This document shows, in pieces, positions 1-6,128 of a stretch of DNA of 9,869 nucleotides. The position numbers and the translations under genes are program-made. Numbering within the stretch: the first letter of the stretch is position 1; each line of letters begins with the position of its first letter. The DNA is taken from contig JADLBA010000172.1 in NCBI GenBank assembly GCA_020848015.1, forward strand, positions 1 through 9,869, read 5' to 3'. The DNA comes from Crocinitomicaceae bacterium. Lineage in GTDB: Bacteria > Bacteroidota > Bacteroidia > Flavobacteriales_D > Sanyastnellaceae. The notes under the pieces were generated by a model that was not told where the DNA came from, did not search any database, and saw nothing but the letters and a program-made list of their open reading frames with translations.

Positions 1-1
1 C

Positions 2-1027
2 GTGACCTACGAAGATGTGATCAGTGGAATAGACGGAAACATCTGCCGCTGTACAGGGTATAAGTCCATTGAAAGAGCTGCCCGGATTATTTATATGAAT
101 TTAAAAAACAAAGACCTTTGCAATCCTGTTGATTGGCTGGTAGCCAATAATTATATTCCAGCCTATTTTAATTCGATCTCGTCAAGGCTGAAAGAACTCG
201 CCTTATCCACACTCGAAAAGGGAAAGATAAATGTAGGAGGAGGTACTGATCTCTACGTGCAAAAGCACGATGAAATGGAAGAGGCTTCTGTGCAGTTCAT
301 TTCTGACAATCAGGAATTACGGAATATTGAATTCAGAGACGGCCGCTGCTATGTCGGAGCTGCGGTAACCCCATCTATGCTGATGGAGAAAAATGAGTTG
401 ATGAAGATTATTCCGGGACTTTGGAAGTTCCTGAAACTTGTCTCTTCAACGCCCGTCAGGAATATTGGTACGGTTGGCGGGAACTTCGTCAATGCCTCAC
501 CAATCGGCGATCTAACGGCTTTTTTTATTGCTCTTAACAGTTCGATTGTCTTGCGAAATGATGCTGGGAAAGAGAGGACGATGTTGCTGAAAGATTTTTA
601 TAAAGGATATAAAACACTTGATAAGAAAGCCGACGAACAAATAACTTGTGTTCACTTTGAGATGCCCGGAAATAAGGCACACTTTAATTTCGAAAAACTT
701 AGCAAGAGAACATACCTTGATATCGCGAGTGTAAATTCAGCCGCTTTAATTAATTTAAATGGAGAAATAATTGAAGAGATATATGTTTCTGCCGGTGGAG
801 TTGGGCCAATTCCCGTTTTTTTAAAAGAAACATGTGCTTTTCTGAAAGGAAAAAAACTCACAACCGAAAATCTCGACTGTGCCCTTGAAATTGTTCAAAG
901 CGAGATCAGTCCGATCAGTGATGCGCGTGGAACGATTGAGTACAAGCGACTGCTGCTCCGGCAATTATTTTTTGCCCATTTCGTCGAGTTGTTTCCAGAA
1001 AAATTTAATCAGCCAATGGTTTCATGA
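2..1027 (+). CDS. xdhA: Xanthine dehydrogenase small (FeS/FAD) subunit, 5' truncated
   Basis: This is the electron-transfer subunit of a split bacterial xanthine dehydrogenase: electrons pass from the molybdenum centre in XdhB through two 2Fe-2S clusters to FAD. The gene runs off the left edge; the GTG at base 2 is an internal codon. The 341 visible residues begin in the second 2Fe-2S domain, with the pair in GNICRCTGY (residues 13-20). The plant-ferredoxin-like domain and the other cluster cysteines are outside the window. A FAD_binding_5 domain follows at about 75-220, with VGGGTDLY (78-85) and the flavin-binding stretch TPVRNIGTVGGNF (150-162). A CO_deh_flav_C domain follows at about 225-330, with SDARGTIEYKR near its end. 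The stop overlaps the xdhB start as ATGA, which suggests translational coupling and a fixed subunit ratio. A related aldehyde-oxidase-type flavoprotein is the alternative, but the XdhB pocket residues argue for a purine substrate. Confidence 0.93.
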   Translation: MTYEDVISGIDGNICRCTGYKSIERAARIIYMNLKNKDLCNPVDWLVANNYIPAYFNSISSRLKELALSTLEKGKINVGGGTDLYVQKHDEMEEASVQFISDNQELRNIEFRDGRCYVGAAVTPSMLMEKNELMKIIPGLWKFLKLVSSTPVRNIGTVGGNFVNASPIGDLTAFFIALNSSIVLRNDAGKERTMLLKDFYKGYKTLDKKADEQITCVHFEMPGNKAHFNFEKLSKRTYLDIASVNSAALINLNGEIIEEIYVSAGGVGPIPVFLKETCAFLKGKKLTTENLDCALEIVQSEISPISDARGTIEYKRLLLRQLFFAHFVELFPEKFNQPMVS

Positions 1028-3372
1028 GAAATATTGATTCGTTGGGTCACGTCAGAGGTGAGTCTGTTTACCTCGATGATATACCTGAAATAAAAGGAAC
1101 TCTTTATGCTGTGGTATTCGACTCTGCATGTGCACATGCAGAAATAGAATCCGTGGACTATTCCAAAGCCGAAACTCTGGAAGGAGTGGTGAAGATCATT
1201 ACCTGGAAAGATATCCCCGGTGAGAATCAAATTGGGGATATCGTTCCGGATGAACCACTTCTTGCGGAGAAAGAAATACACTTCTGGGGGCAGCCCATTG
1301 CGATCATTATCGCTACTTCCGAAAAAATTGCGAGGAAGGCCAAAAAACTAATTGAGATAAAAGTGCATCAACATCATGTCATTACAGATCCGCGTGAAGC
1401 ACGAAAAAAAAATCAATTGATTATTCCTCCGAGAACCTTTGTTATTGGTGATACTAATGCAAGTTGGAAAAACTGCGATTACATTTTTGAAGGTACCGCA
1501 AACAGCAATGGACAGGAGCATCTGTATATCGAAACGCAGGGGGCTTATGCTATTCCGCAGGAAAATGGAAGCATACGATTGTCGTCCTCTACTCAGGGGC
1601 CGACGGCTGTTCAACGAACAGCGGCAAAGGTGCTGGGAGTTCCAATGCACCGCATCGAAGTGGATGTAGTGCGGCTCGGTGGTGGTTTTGGAGGAAAGGA
1701 AGATCAGGCAACTCCGTGGGCTGTAATGGTGGCGCTTGCAGCTAAGTTGCTGAAAAAGCCTGTCAAGATTGTGCTTCACAGAATGGACGATATGCGGATG
1801 ACCGGAAAAAGACATCCATATAGTTCAGACTATAAGATCGGTCTTTCCAAAGACCTGAAGATTCTTGCTTATGAAGTTACATTTTATCAAAATGCCGGTG
1901 CTTCTGCTGATCTTTCTCCCGCTGTAATGGAGCGAACACTCTTTCACGCGACCAATAGCTATTTCATTCCTAACGCTCATATCACCGCTTACAGTTGTAA
2001 AACTAATCTCCCGCCCAATACTGCCTTTAGAGGATTTGGCGGCCCGCAGGGAATGTTTGTCATCGAATCTGCCATTGCTCACGCGGCAGAAATGCTGCGT
2101 ATTAAGCCACGGGAAATCCAGGAGAAAAATCTTCTGAAAGAAGGAGATGTATTTCCCTATGGACAAATTGCCTCACAGGTGGAGGTCGGCAGGTCATGGA
2201 ATGAAGCCAAGAAGGTGTTTGAAATTGAAAAACTCGAGAAGGAAATCGAAGAATTTAATTTTTCCAATAAGTTTTTCAAAATGGGACTTTCGCTTATGCC
2301 CATTTCCTTCGGCATCTCATTTACCAAAACTCCGATGAACCACGCCAGAGCTCTGGTTCACATTTATCAAGACGGAAGTGTGGGCATCAGCACTGGAGCG
2401 ATTGAAATGGGGCAGGGGGTGAATACTAAAATGCTGCAGGTTGCCGCCGGTATTTTCAATATCCCACCGCAGAAAGTGAAGATTGAATCCACCAATACTT
2501 CTCGCGTGGCGAATACTTCGCCAACTGCTGCAAGCGCAACTGCTGACCTGAACGGAAAGGCCGTAGAAATTGCCTGTAATGCACTGCTGGAACGGTTGAA
2601 GCAAACCGCCGCAAAACACCTTGGTGGAATCAACGACGATTTTCATATCAAAGACGGTGTCCTTTTCAACAAATCGGCAAAAACTATATGGAACTGGTAT
2701 AAGCTGGTAGAAACTGCCTTCCTCGATCGGGTGAACTTAACCGAGAACGGGCACTATACAACTCCCGTTATTCACTTTGATAAGGAGAAAGAGAAAGGAC
2801 ATCCTTTTGCTTATCATGTTTATGGAACTGCAATTGTTATTGTAAAGATGGATTGCCTACGCGGACGATATGAAGTCGAAGCAGTAAAGATTGTCCATGA
2901 TTATGGAAAAAGCATGAATTCTTTTGTGGATAAAGGGCAGATAGAGGGTGGTGTAGTGCAGGGTATCGGATGGATGACGATGGAAGAACTTATTTACAAT
3001 GAACAGGGAAGGTTAGTGTCAAATGCCCTTTCAACCTATAAAGTTCCCGATATCTATTCTGTCCCAAAAGATATTACAATTATTCCGCTGAATGCAGAAG
3101 GACATGATCTGGCGATCAAGAAATCAAAAGCTGTGGGAGAACCTCCTTTAATGTACGGAATTGGTGCCTATTTCGCTATCCAAAATGCTGTGAAGGCATT
3201 CAATCCCGATTATACAGTGTTTTGTGATGCTCCTTTTACCCCCGAAAAAGTACTGATGGCATTGTATCAAAAAAAGAATGTAGCAATGCCCGGCCGGGCT
3301 CATCCAGATCATCGGAGTGGTATGGTAGAAAAAAGCCATACCGGAATTAACTCAGAAACCAATCATAATTAG
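1024..3372 (+). CDS. xdhB: Xanthine dehydrogenase molybdopterin-binding subunit
   Basis: This is the catalytic subunit that hydroxylates hypoxanthine and xanthine to urate at a molybdopterin cofactor. It has 782 residues, a normal length for bacterial XdhB. The a/b hammerhead domain (about 8-115) is followed by the two-part molybdopterin domain (about 130-745). Cofactor and substrate motifs are RLGGGFGGKE (217-226), AFRGFGGPQG (334-343), EMGQGVNTK (461-469), SPTAASATADLNG (499-511) and KAVGEPPL (702-709). Aligned from memory with bovine xanthine oxidoreductase, the pocket residues Q767, E802, R880, F914, F1009 and E1261 correspond to Q191, E226, R304, F338, F433 and E706, and all are kept. 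In aldehyde oxidases the Glu and Arg are replaced, so a purine substrate is favoured. The ATG overlaps the xdhA stop. The last 30 or so residues (His-, Lys- and Ser-rich) lie beyond the conserved fold. No xdhC chaperone gene is visible nearby. Confidence 0.95.
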   Translation: MRNIDSLGHVRGESVYLDDIPEIKGTLYAVVFDSACAHAEIESVDYSKAETLEGVVKIITWKDIPGENQIGDIVPDEPLLAEKEIHFWGQPIAIIIATSEKIARKAKKLIEIKVHQHHVITDPREARKKNQLIIPPRTFVIGDTNASWKNCDYIFEGTANSNGQEHLYIETQGAYAIPQENGSIRLSSSTQGPTAVQRTAAKVLGVPMHRIEVDVVRLGGGFGGKEDQATPWAVMVALAAKLLKKPVKIVLHRMDDMRMTGKRHPYSSDYKIGLSKDLKILAYEVTFYQNAGASADLSPAVMERTLFHATNSYFIPNAHITAYSCKTNLPPNTAFRGFGGPQGMFVIESAIAHAAEMLRIKPREIQEKNLLKEGDVFPYGQIASQVEVGRSWNEAKKVFEIEKLEKEIEEFNFSNKFFKMGLSLMPISFGISFTKTPMNHARALVHIYQDGSVGISTGAIEMGQGVNTKMLQVAAGIFNIPPQKVKIESTNTSRVANTSPTAASATADLNGKAVEIACNALLERLKQTAAKHLGGINDDFHIKDGVLFNKSAKTIWNWYKLVETAFLDRVNLTENGHYTTPVIHFDKEKEKGHPFAYHVYGTAIVIVKMDCLRGRYEVEAVKIVHDYGKSMNSFVDKGQIEGGVVQGIGWMTMEELIYNEQGRLVSNALSTYKVPDIYSVPKDITIIPLNAEGHDLAIKKSKAVGEPPLMYGIGAYFAIQNAVKAFNPDYTVFCDAPFTPEKVLMALYQKKNVAMPGRAHPDHRSGMVEKSHTGINSETNHN

Positions 3373-3381
3373 CCGAAAGAA

Positions 3382-3420
3382 ATAAAACCGAATTAATATT
3401 CGGTTTTATCTGTTTTTGTT
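3382..3420. terminator. Shared hairpin terminator between convergent xdhB and guaD
   Basis: A perfect 12-bp inverted repeat (ATAAAACCGAAT at 3382-3393, ATTCGGTTTTAT at 3398-3409) encloses a 4-nt loop. On the plus strand it is followed by CTGTTTTTGTTT, a good intrinsic terminator tail for xdhAB. On the minus strand the stem itself ends in TTTTAT and is followed by a less U-rich stretch, so it may also end guaD transcription. The guaD stop codon (3393-3395) sits at the left stem/loop boundary, and the right arm encodes the last residues of GuaD, so terminator and coding sequence overlap. Confidence 0.8.
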
Positions 3421-3866
3421 TCCCAACCTTCAAACACTTTTTGCGCCTCATCTCTGAGAAGGTGGATCATTTTGATTTTTCGGTTGTCGAAATCTATATT
3501 GATCTCCTCATAAATGAACTGGTCATCGAAACCTATCTGCGCCGCATCAATTTTAGAAGAGCCGAAATATACCTTTTCCGGCCGTGCCCAGTAAATGGCT
3601 CCCAGACACATAGGGCAAGGTTCACACGAAGTATAGATTTGGCAGTCTGAAAGCTGAAATGTATTCAGATTTTTACAGGCATCGCGGATGGCCACTACTT
3701 CAGCATGAGCGGTAGGGTCATTGGTGGAAGTTACCCTGTTGTTGCCAATGCCTACAATCTTTCCATTCTTTACGACAACTGCACCGAAAGGGCCTCCTTC
3801 GTTTTCCGACATTCCTTTTTGTGCCAGTGCAATGGCCTTTCTCATGAACTCTTTTTCTTCTTCCAT
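3393..3866 (-). CDS. guaD: Guanine deaminase, CDA-fold
   Basis: This enzyme hydrolyses guanine to xanthine and ammonia in the cytoplasm, supplying the substrate of the XdhAB encoded next to it. The 157-residue protein has the cytidine-deaminase-like zinc site: HAE at 54-56 (zinc His and the proton-shuttling Glu) and PCPMC at 83-87 (two zinc Cys). It matches the Bacillus subtilis GuaD type rather than TadA or cytosine deaminase. Shared features, recalled from that protein, are GGPFGAV (24-30), NDPTAHAEV (49-57), IYWARPEKVY (91-100), GFDDQFIY (112-119) and the C-terminal tail ending in Glu-Tyr. In that family the Asp of the GFDD segment and the terminal Tyr help bind guanine; here they are D115 and Y157. 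The ATG at 3866 is chosen because it gives family length; a second Met at residue 8 is possible. The upstream sequence AACTCCG is a poor ribosome site. The gene converges on xdhB. Confidence 0.92.
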   Translation of the reverse strand: MEEEKEFMRKAIALAQKGMSENEGGPFGAVVVKNGKIVGIGNNRVTSTNDPTAHAEVVAIRDACKNLNTFQLSDCQIYTSCEPCPMCLGAIYWARPEKVYFGSSKIDAAQIGFDDQFIYEEINIDFDNRKIKMIHLLRDEAQKVFEGWETKTDKTEY

Positions 3867-3982
3867 CGGAGTTTACTTTTTATTGTGGACAATGATAGTG
3901 CAATTTATAGACAGGTCAACGATTTGTTCCGCAGGTTTCGGTGCCTGCAACACGCAATATTCAAATTCTCTTATAAAGATGG

Positions 3983-4051
3983 AATACTTTTCTCCCCCGA
4001 TTTCCAAGTACCTGATACCAGACTTTTATTCCCATAAATACTTCCCCCGAT
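3983..4051. repeat. Imperfect direct repeat AATACT(TTTC)TCCCCCGAT
   Basis: AATACT-TTTC-TCCCCCGAT (3983-4001) and AATACT-TCCCCCGAT (4037-4051) match over 15 bases and differ only by a 4-nt insertion. The copies lie about 50 bp apart in the guaD/lysA divergent region. They could be regulator sites or a short internal duplication in the remnant described here; nothing distinguishes these. Confidence 0.4.
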
Positions 4052-4065
4052 CAAATCGAATAGTA

Positions 4066-4094
4066 TTGGTAAACTGATAACAGGAGCAGTTTTG
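4066..4094 (+). promoter_or_regulatory. Possible Bacteroidetes-type promoter for lysA
   Basis: TTG at 4066-4068 and CAGTTTTG at 4087-4094 are 18 nt apart. This resembles the Bacteroidetes pattern of TTTG at -33 and TAnnTTTG at -7, with one mismatch in the -7 box. It would place the transcript start very near the lysA ATG, leaving almost no leader. The match is weak. Confidence 0.25.
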
Positions 4095-4108
4095 TACATT
4101 CGCCGGCT

Positions 4109-5341
4109 ATGTTTAAAAAATTAAAAAGTGAAGAGCTGGTAACAATAGCAGAAGAGTATGGAACGCCTGTATATGTTTATCATGCTGAAAAAATTTCATT
4201 TCAATACAGAAAATTGCAGCAGGCTTTTTCAGGTCATCCAACTCGGCTTTTTTATGCGTGTAAAGCACTGACCAATATTAACGTGCTGCGCTATATCAAA
4301 AACCTTGGTGCATCGCTGGATTGCGTCAGTATCAATGAAGTCAAAATTGGACTGATGGCTGGCTTTTCTCCAGAGCAGATATTATTTACCCCCAATTGTG
4401 TGGGATTTGAGGAAATACTTGAAGCGGTTGGACTGAGAGTCCATATCAATATTGATAATATCAGTACGCTCGAACGCTTTGGCAACCAGTTTGGCGATAC
4501 CTGTCCAGTCTGCATCAGGATCAATCCGCACATAGATGCTGGCGGGAATTACAAAATTTCAACAGGACACATTGATAGTAAGTTTGGGATATCTATACAT
4601 CAGATCAGACACATTGAGCGCATTGTTAAGACTACTGGTCTTCATGTACAGGGGCTGCACATGCATACCGGAAGTGAAATCAAGGATATCAATGTTTTTC
4701 TGCAGTCCCTTGAAATACTCTTTTCAATCGCGGGGCATTTTACTGAATTGAAGTTCCTCGACCTCGGCAGTGGATTTAAAGTCCCATACAAGAAGACCGA
4801 TTTCGAAACGGATGTGATAGGGCTGGGAAACAGACTTACCGAAGCAATGGCGGGGTTTGAAAAAGAATACGGAAAACCTCTTGAAATATGGTTTGAACCT
4901 GGTAAATACTTAGTGAGTGAGGCAGGGAGCTTGATTGTAAAAGTCAATGTGGTGAAGCAAACCACTGCTACTGTATTTGTCGGCGTTAATTCAGGCTTCA
5001 ATCACCTGATTCGTCCGATGTTTTACGATGCCTACCACGAGATCACTAATATTTCCAATCCGAGTGGCCCGGAAAGAATATATACAGTGGTGGGAAATAT
5101 ATGCGAAACCGACACCTTTGCTTGGGATCGCGTTCTAAATGAAGTACGAGAAGACGATTATCTTCTCTTCCACAATGCAGGTGCTTATGGTTTCGAAATG
5201 AGCAGCAACTTTAATTCAAGATTCAGGCCGGCAGAGGTGATGGTGGAGGCTGGGAAGGCTCGCCTGATAAGAAAAAGAGAGACAATAGATGAACTTCTCG
5301 GTAGGCAGATTACTTGCGATTTCCATTCAATAGATACATGA
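4109..5341 (+). CDS. lysA: Diaminopimelate decarboxylase
   Basis: This PLP enzyme decarboxylates meso-2,6-diaminopimelate to L-lysine, the last step of the lysine pathway, in the cytoplasm. The 410 residues match the fold-type III family. The N-terminal alanine-racemase-like barrel (about 25-275) carries the Schiff-base lysine in FYACKALTN (K52), HTGSE (186-190), the phosphate-binding LDLGSGF (217-223) and EPGKYLVSEAG (263-273). The C-terminal beta domain carries the substrate-site cysteine in GNICETDTF (329-337) and NAGAYGFEM (356-364). The CExxD and GAY motifs and the diaminopimelate-type HTGSE fit LysA better than ornithine or carboxynorspermidine decarboxylases. The ATG at 4109 gives the usual family N-terminus; the upstream AGGAG is about 23 nt away, too far for normal spacing. 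The gene stands apart from other lysine genes here. Its TGA overlaps the ATG of a 32-codon ORF. Confidence 0.93.
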   Translation: MFKKLKSEELVTIAEEYGTPVYVYHAEKISFQYRKLQQAFSGHPTRLFYACKALTNINVLRYIKNLGASLDCVSINEVKIGLMAGFSPEQILFTPNCVGFEEILEAVGLRVHINIDNISTLERFGNQFGDTCPVCIRINPHIDAGGNYKISTGHIDSKFGISIHQIRHIERIVKTTGLHVQGLHMHTGSEIKDINVFLQSLEILFSIAGHFTELKFLDLGSGFKVPYKKTDFETDVIGLGNRLTEAMAGFEKEYGKPLEIWFEPGKYLVSEAGSLIVKVNVVKQTTATVFVGVNSGFNHLIRPMFYDAYHEITNISNPSGPERIYTVVGNICETDTFAWDRVLNEVREDDYLLFHNAGAYGFEMSSNFNSRFRPAEVMVEAGKARLIRKRETIDELLGRQITCDFHSIDT

Positions 5342-5436
5342 AAATGGGAGCCATTTATTTTCTGCGCATTTTGAGGTACAAACGTTATCTGATTTTTGTA
5401 TTGACTACATTACTCCCTGATCAACATCCCGAATGA
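5338..5436 (+). CDS. Possible 32-residue hydrophobic ORF coupled to lysA
   Basis: ATG at 5338-5340 overlaps the lysA TGA at 5339-5341. The reading frame gives 32 residues beginning MKMGAIYFLRILRYKRYLIF, followed by a hydrophobic stretch ending LPDQHPE. It is basic and hydrophobic and could form one membrane helix (about 15-27). I recognise no family. The ATGA overlap fits coupled translation, but short ORFs at such junctions arise by chance, and the region after it looks decayed. It could also be the start of a longer gene that has lost its frame. Confidence 0.22.
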   Translation: MKMGAIYFLRILRYKRYLIFVLTTLLPDQHPE

Positions 5437-5578
5437 AGGTTCATCAGATGAGAACAAAGGAATAACGCCTTCTTTCAAGAGAAAAAAGTTATTCTTTACC
5501 ATTGTAATTCTATTTGAATTAAATAAAATAATGAAAGGAATTGTAAAAGGAATCGGCACTGGCATTGCCATACTATGA
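5405..5578 (+). pseudogene. Coding-like stretch, possible gene fragment
   Basis: This frame is open for 57 codons between stops and overlaps the end of the 32-codon ORF in another frame. It includes INIPNEGSSDENKG, then a basic and hydrophobic part (SFKRKKLFFTIVILFEL), then MKGIVKGIGTGIAIL from the only in-frame ATG at 5531. Past the TGA the same frame continues NGLWKSVSW before two more stops. It reads like part of a membrane protein, but no family is recognised and the start is missing. A second short frame (MKRTLEKRFL...) overlaps the TGA by ATGA at 5575. A remnant or chance are both possible. Confidence 0.2.
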
Positions 5579-5687
5579 AACGGACTTTGGAAAAGCGTTT
5601 CTTGGTGATAGCGTGGAAATTATGTAAGAATTTCCTGATAATTAGGTGAATTTAATCTTTGTTAGTCACAAAAAACCAACAGATTAT

Positions 5688-5762
5688 ATGGCCAAAGGCA
5701 TTGCGCTTTCTGTGCTCTATCATTAGACAAATGCCTTAGGAATAGTTACCTTTAATAAATAA
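5688..5762 (+). pseudogene. Stop-interrupted frame leading into the 50-residue ORF
   Basis: ATG 5688 reads MAKGIALSVLYH to a TAG at 5724-5726, then TNALGIVTFNK to a TAA at 5760-5762. The same frame then runs on without a further stop into the ORF at 5790-5942. One frame therefore spans 85 codons with two in-frame stops, the pattern expected of a small gene inactivated by point mutation. The product is unknown. Confidence 0.22.
5695..5737. repeat. Inverted repeat AAGGCATT / AATGCCTT
   Basis: An 8-bp perfect inverted repeat (5695-5702 and 5730-5737) with a 27-nt spacer lies within the stop-interrupted frame. It could form a hairpin or a protein site. There is no T-tract after it, so it is not a typical terminator. 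Confidence 0.3.
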
Positions 5763-5789
5763 TGTCAAATCATCGTTAATACTAAAGAA

Positions 5790-5942
5790 ATGAAAAAATT
5801 CCGTGAAATTGAAATGGAAGGTGGTATGGATAAGTTTATGAATGACTTCCGGCCTATTATAATCGTTCCTGCGGCTGTAAAGGATAAACCTCATCTTAAA
5901 TTTATCAAAGAAGCGAACAAGTTGAGGGGATGGAAGGTTTGA
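5790..5942 (+). CDS. Hypothetical 50-residue protein or gene remnant
   Basis: The intact short ORF starts MKKFREIEMEGGMDKFMNDF, continues with a hydrophobic patch RPIIIVPAAV (22-31) and ends with a basic part KFIKEANKLRGWKV. It is charged, with no signal peptide and no clear membrane helix. AAAGAA lies just before the ATG, acceptable for an AT-rich Bacteroidetes leader. Upstream codons in the same frame (CQIIVNTKE) also read as protein back to a TAA at 5760, so the true N-terminus may have been earlier. I do not recognise a family. A competing 78-codon minus-strand ORF covers the same DNA, but its composition (many Phe, His and Asn) looks like a shadow. Confidence 0.33.
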   Translation: MKKFREIEMEGGMDKFMNDFRPIIIVPAAVKDKPHLKFIKEANKLRGWKV

Positions 5943-6128
5943 AGCATTAATTCCGTAAAACCTGTGGCACAAAACGATAGTATATGCAAAAGCTCGAATA
6001 TTAGAAGAAAAATACTTTTTGATTAATAGCGTTTTTGTCTATACTTTCGGATGATAGTATTAAATTGCCCGCTCCTGTAAATATCCAAATAGCTTGAGTT
6101 TCACTTACAAAAATTAATAAACATTCAA

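Larger units (their letters stand above)
3873..4099 (-). pseudogene. Frameshifted small ORF upstream of guaD
   Basis: Two minus-strand reading frames join into one plausible protein of about 75 residues if a single base is added. The first frame starts at ATG 4099-4097 (MYKTAPVISLPILFDLIGGS...) and stays open to a TAA near 3971. The second frame is open from about 4024 to a TAA at 3875-3873, reading for example EIGGEKYSIFIREFEY and LQAPKPAEQIVDLSINCTII, with codon use like that of the neighbours. The AAAA run at 4023-4026 is a natural indel site. The end is only 6 nt before the guaD ATG, as in an operon. Against a working gene, its start is only 9 bp from the divergent lysA start, leaving no room for promoters. 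An alternative reading keeps the second frame throughout, with a TAA at about 4025-4027 as the lesion and no start codon. I do not recognise the family; sequencing error, decay and chance all remain possible. Confidence 0.35.
5343..6128. other. Gene-poor spacer of 787 nt with decayed coding-like pieces
   Basis: Between lysA and the DUF2911 gene no clearly real gene is present. The first 600 nt contain the short frames listed separately. The last 186 nt (5943-6128) are AT-rich, carry no usable ORF and must hold the promoter of the DUF2911 gene. TTTTTG near 6031 followed by TATTAAATTG is a poor match to Bacteroidetes promoter boxes. An A-rich leader (AAAAATTAATAAACATTCAA) precedes the DUF2911 ATG. 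I see no tRNA, no RNase P or tmRNA signature and no riboswitch that I can name. Confidence 0.6.

Noticed and set aside
1348..1815. 155-codon minus-strand ORF inside xdhB
   Set aside because: It lies opposite the molybdopterin-binding part of xdhB, whose motifs are unmistakable, so it is an antisense shadow.
4023..4031. Programmed -1 ribosomal frameshift in the ORF before guaD
   Set aside because: In the zero frame the codons are AAT AAA after a G, which does not form an X XXY YYZ slippery heptamer, and no downstream stem is evident.
3721..4077. 118-codon plus-strand ORF across the guaD start and upstream region
   Set aside because: It is antisense to guaD for half its length; guaD has clear zinc-site motifs and this translation shows no domain or plausible composition.
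4081..4087. AGGAG upstream of lysA as its ribosome binding site
   Set aside because: It ends about 23 nt before the ATG, beyond the normal spacing, with no in-frame start closer to it.
5531..5578. 15-residue peptide MKGIVKGIGTGIAIL as a stand-alone toxin or signal peptide
   Set aside because: It is continuous with an upstream open frame and lacks a ribosome site, so a fragment of a longer frame is simpler.
5736..5972. 78-codon minus-strand ORF in the lysA-DUF2911 spacer
   Set aside because: Its composition (rich in Phe, His and Asn) looks like the shadow of AT-rich plus-strand coding, and the plus-strand 50-codon ORF reads more like protein. Not excluded, but not supported.
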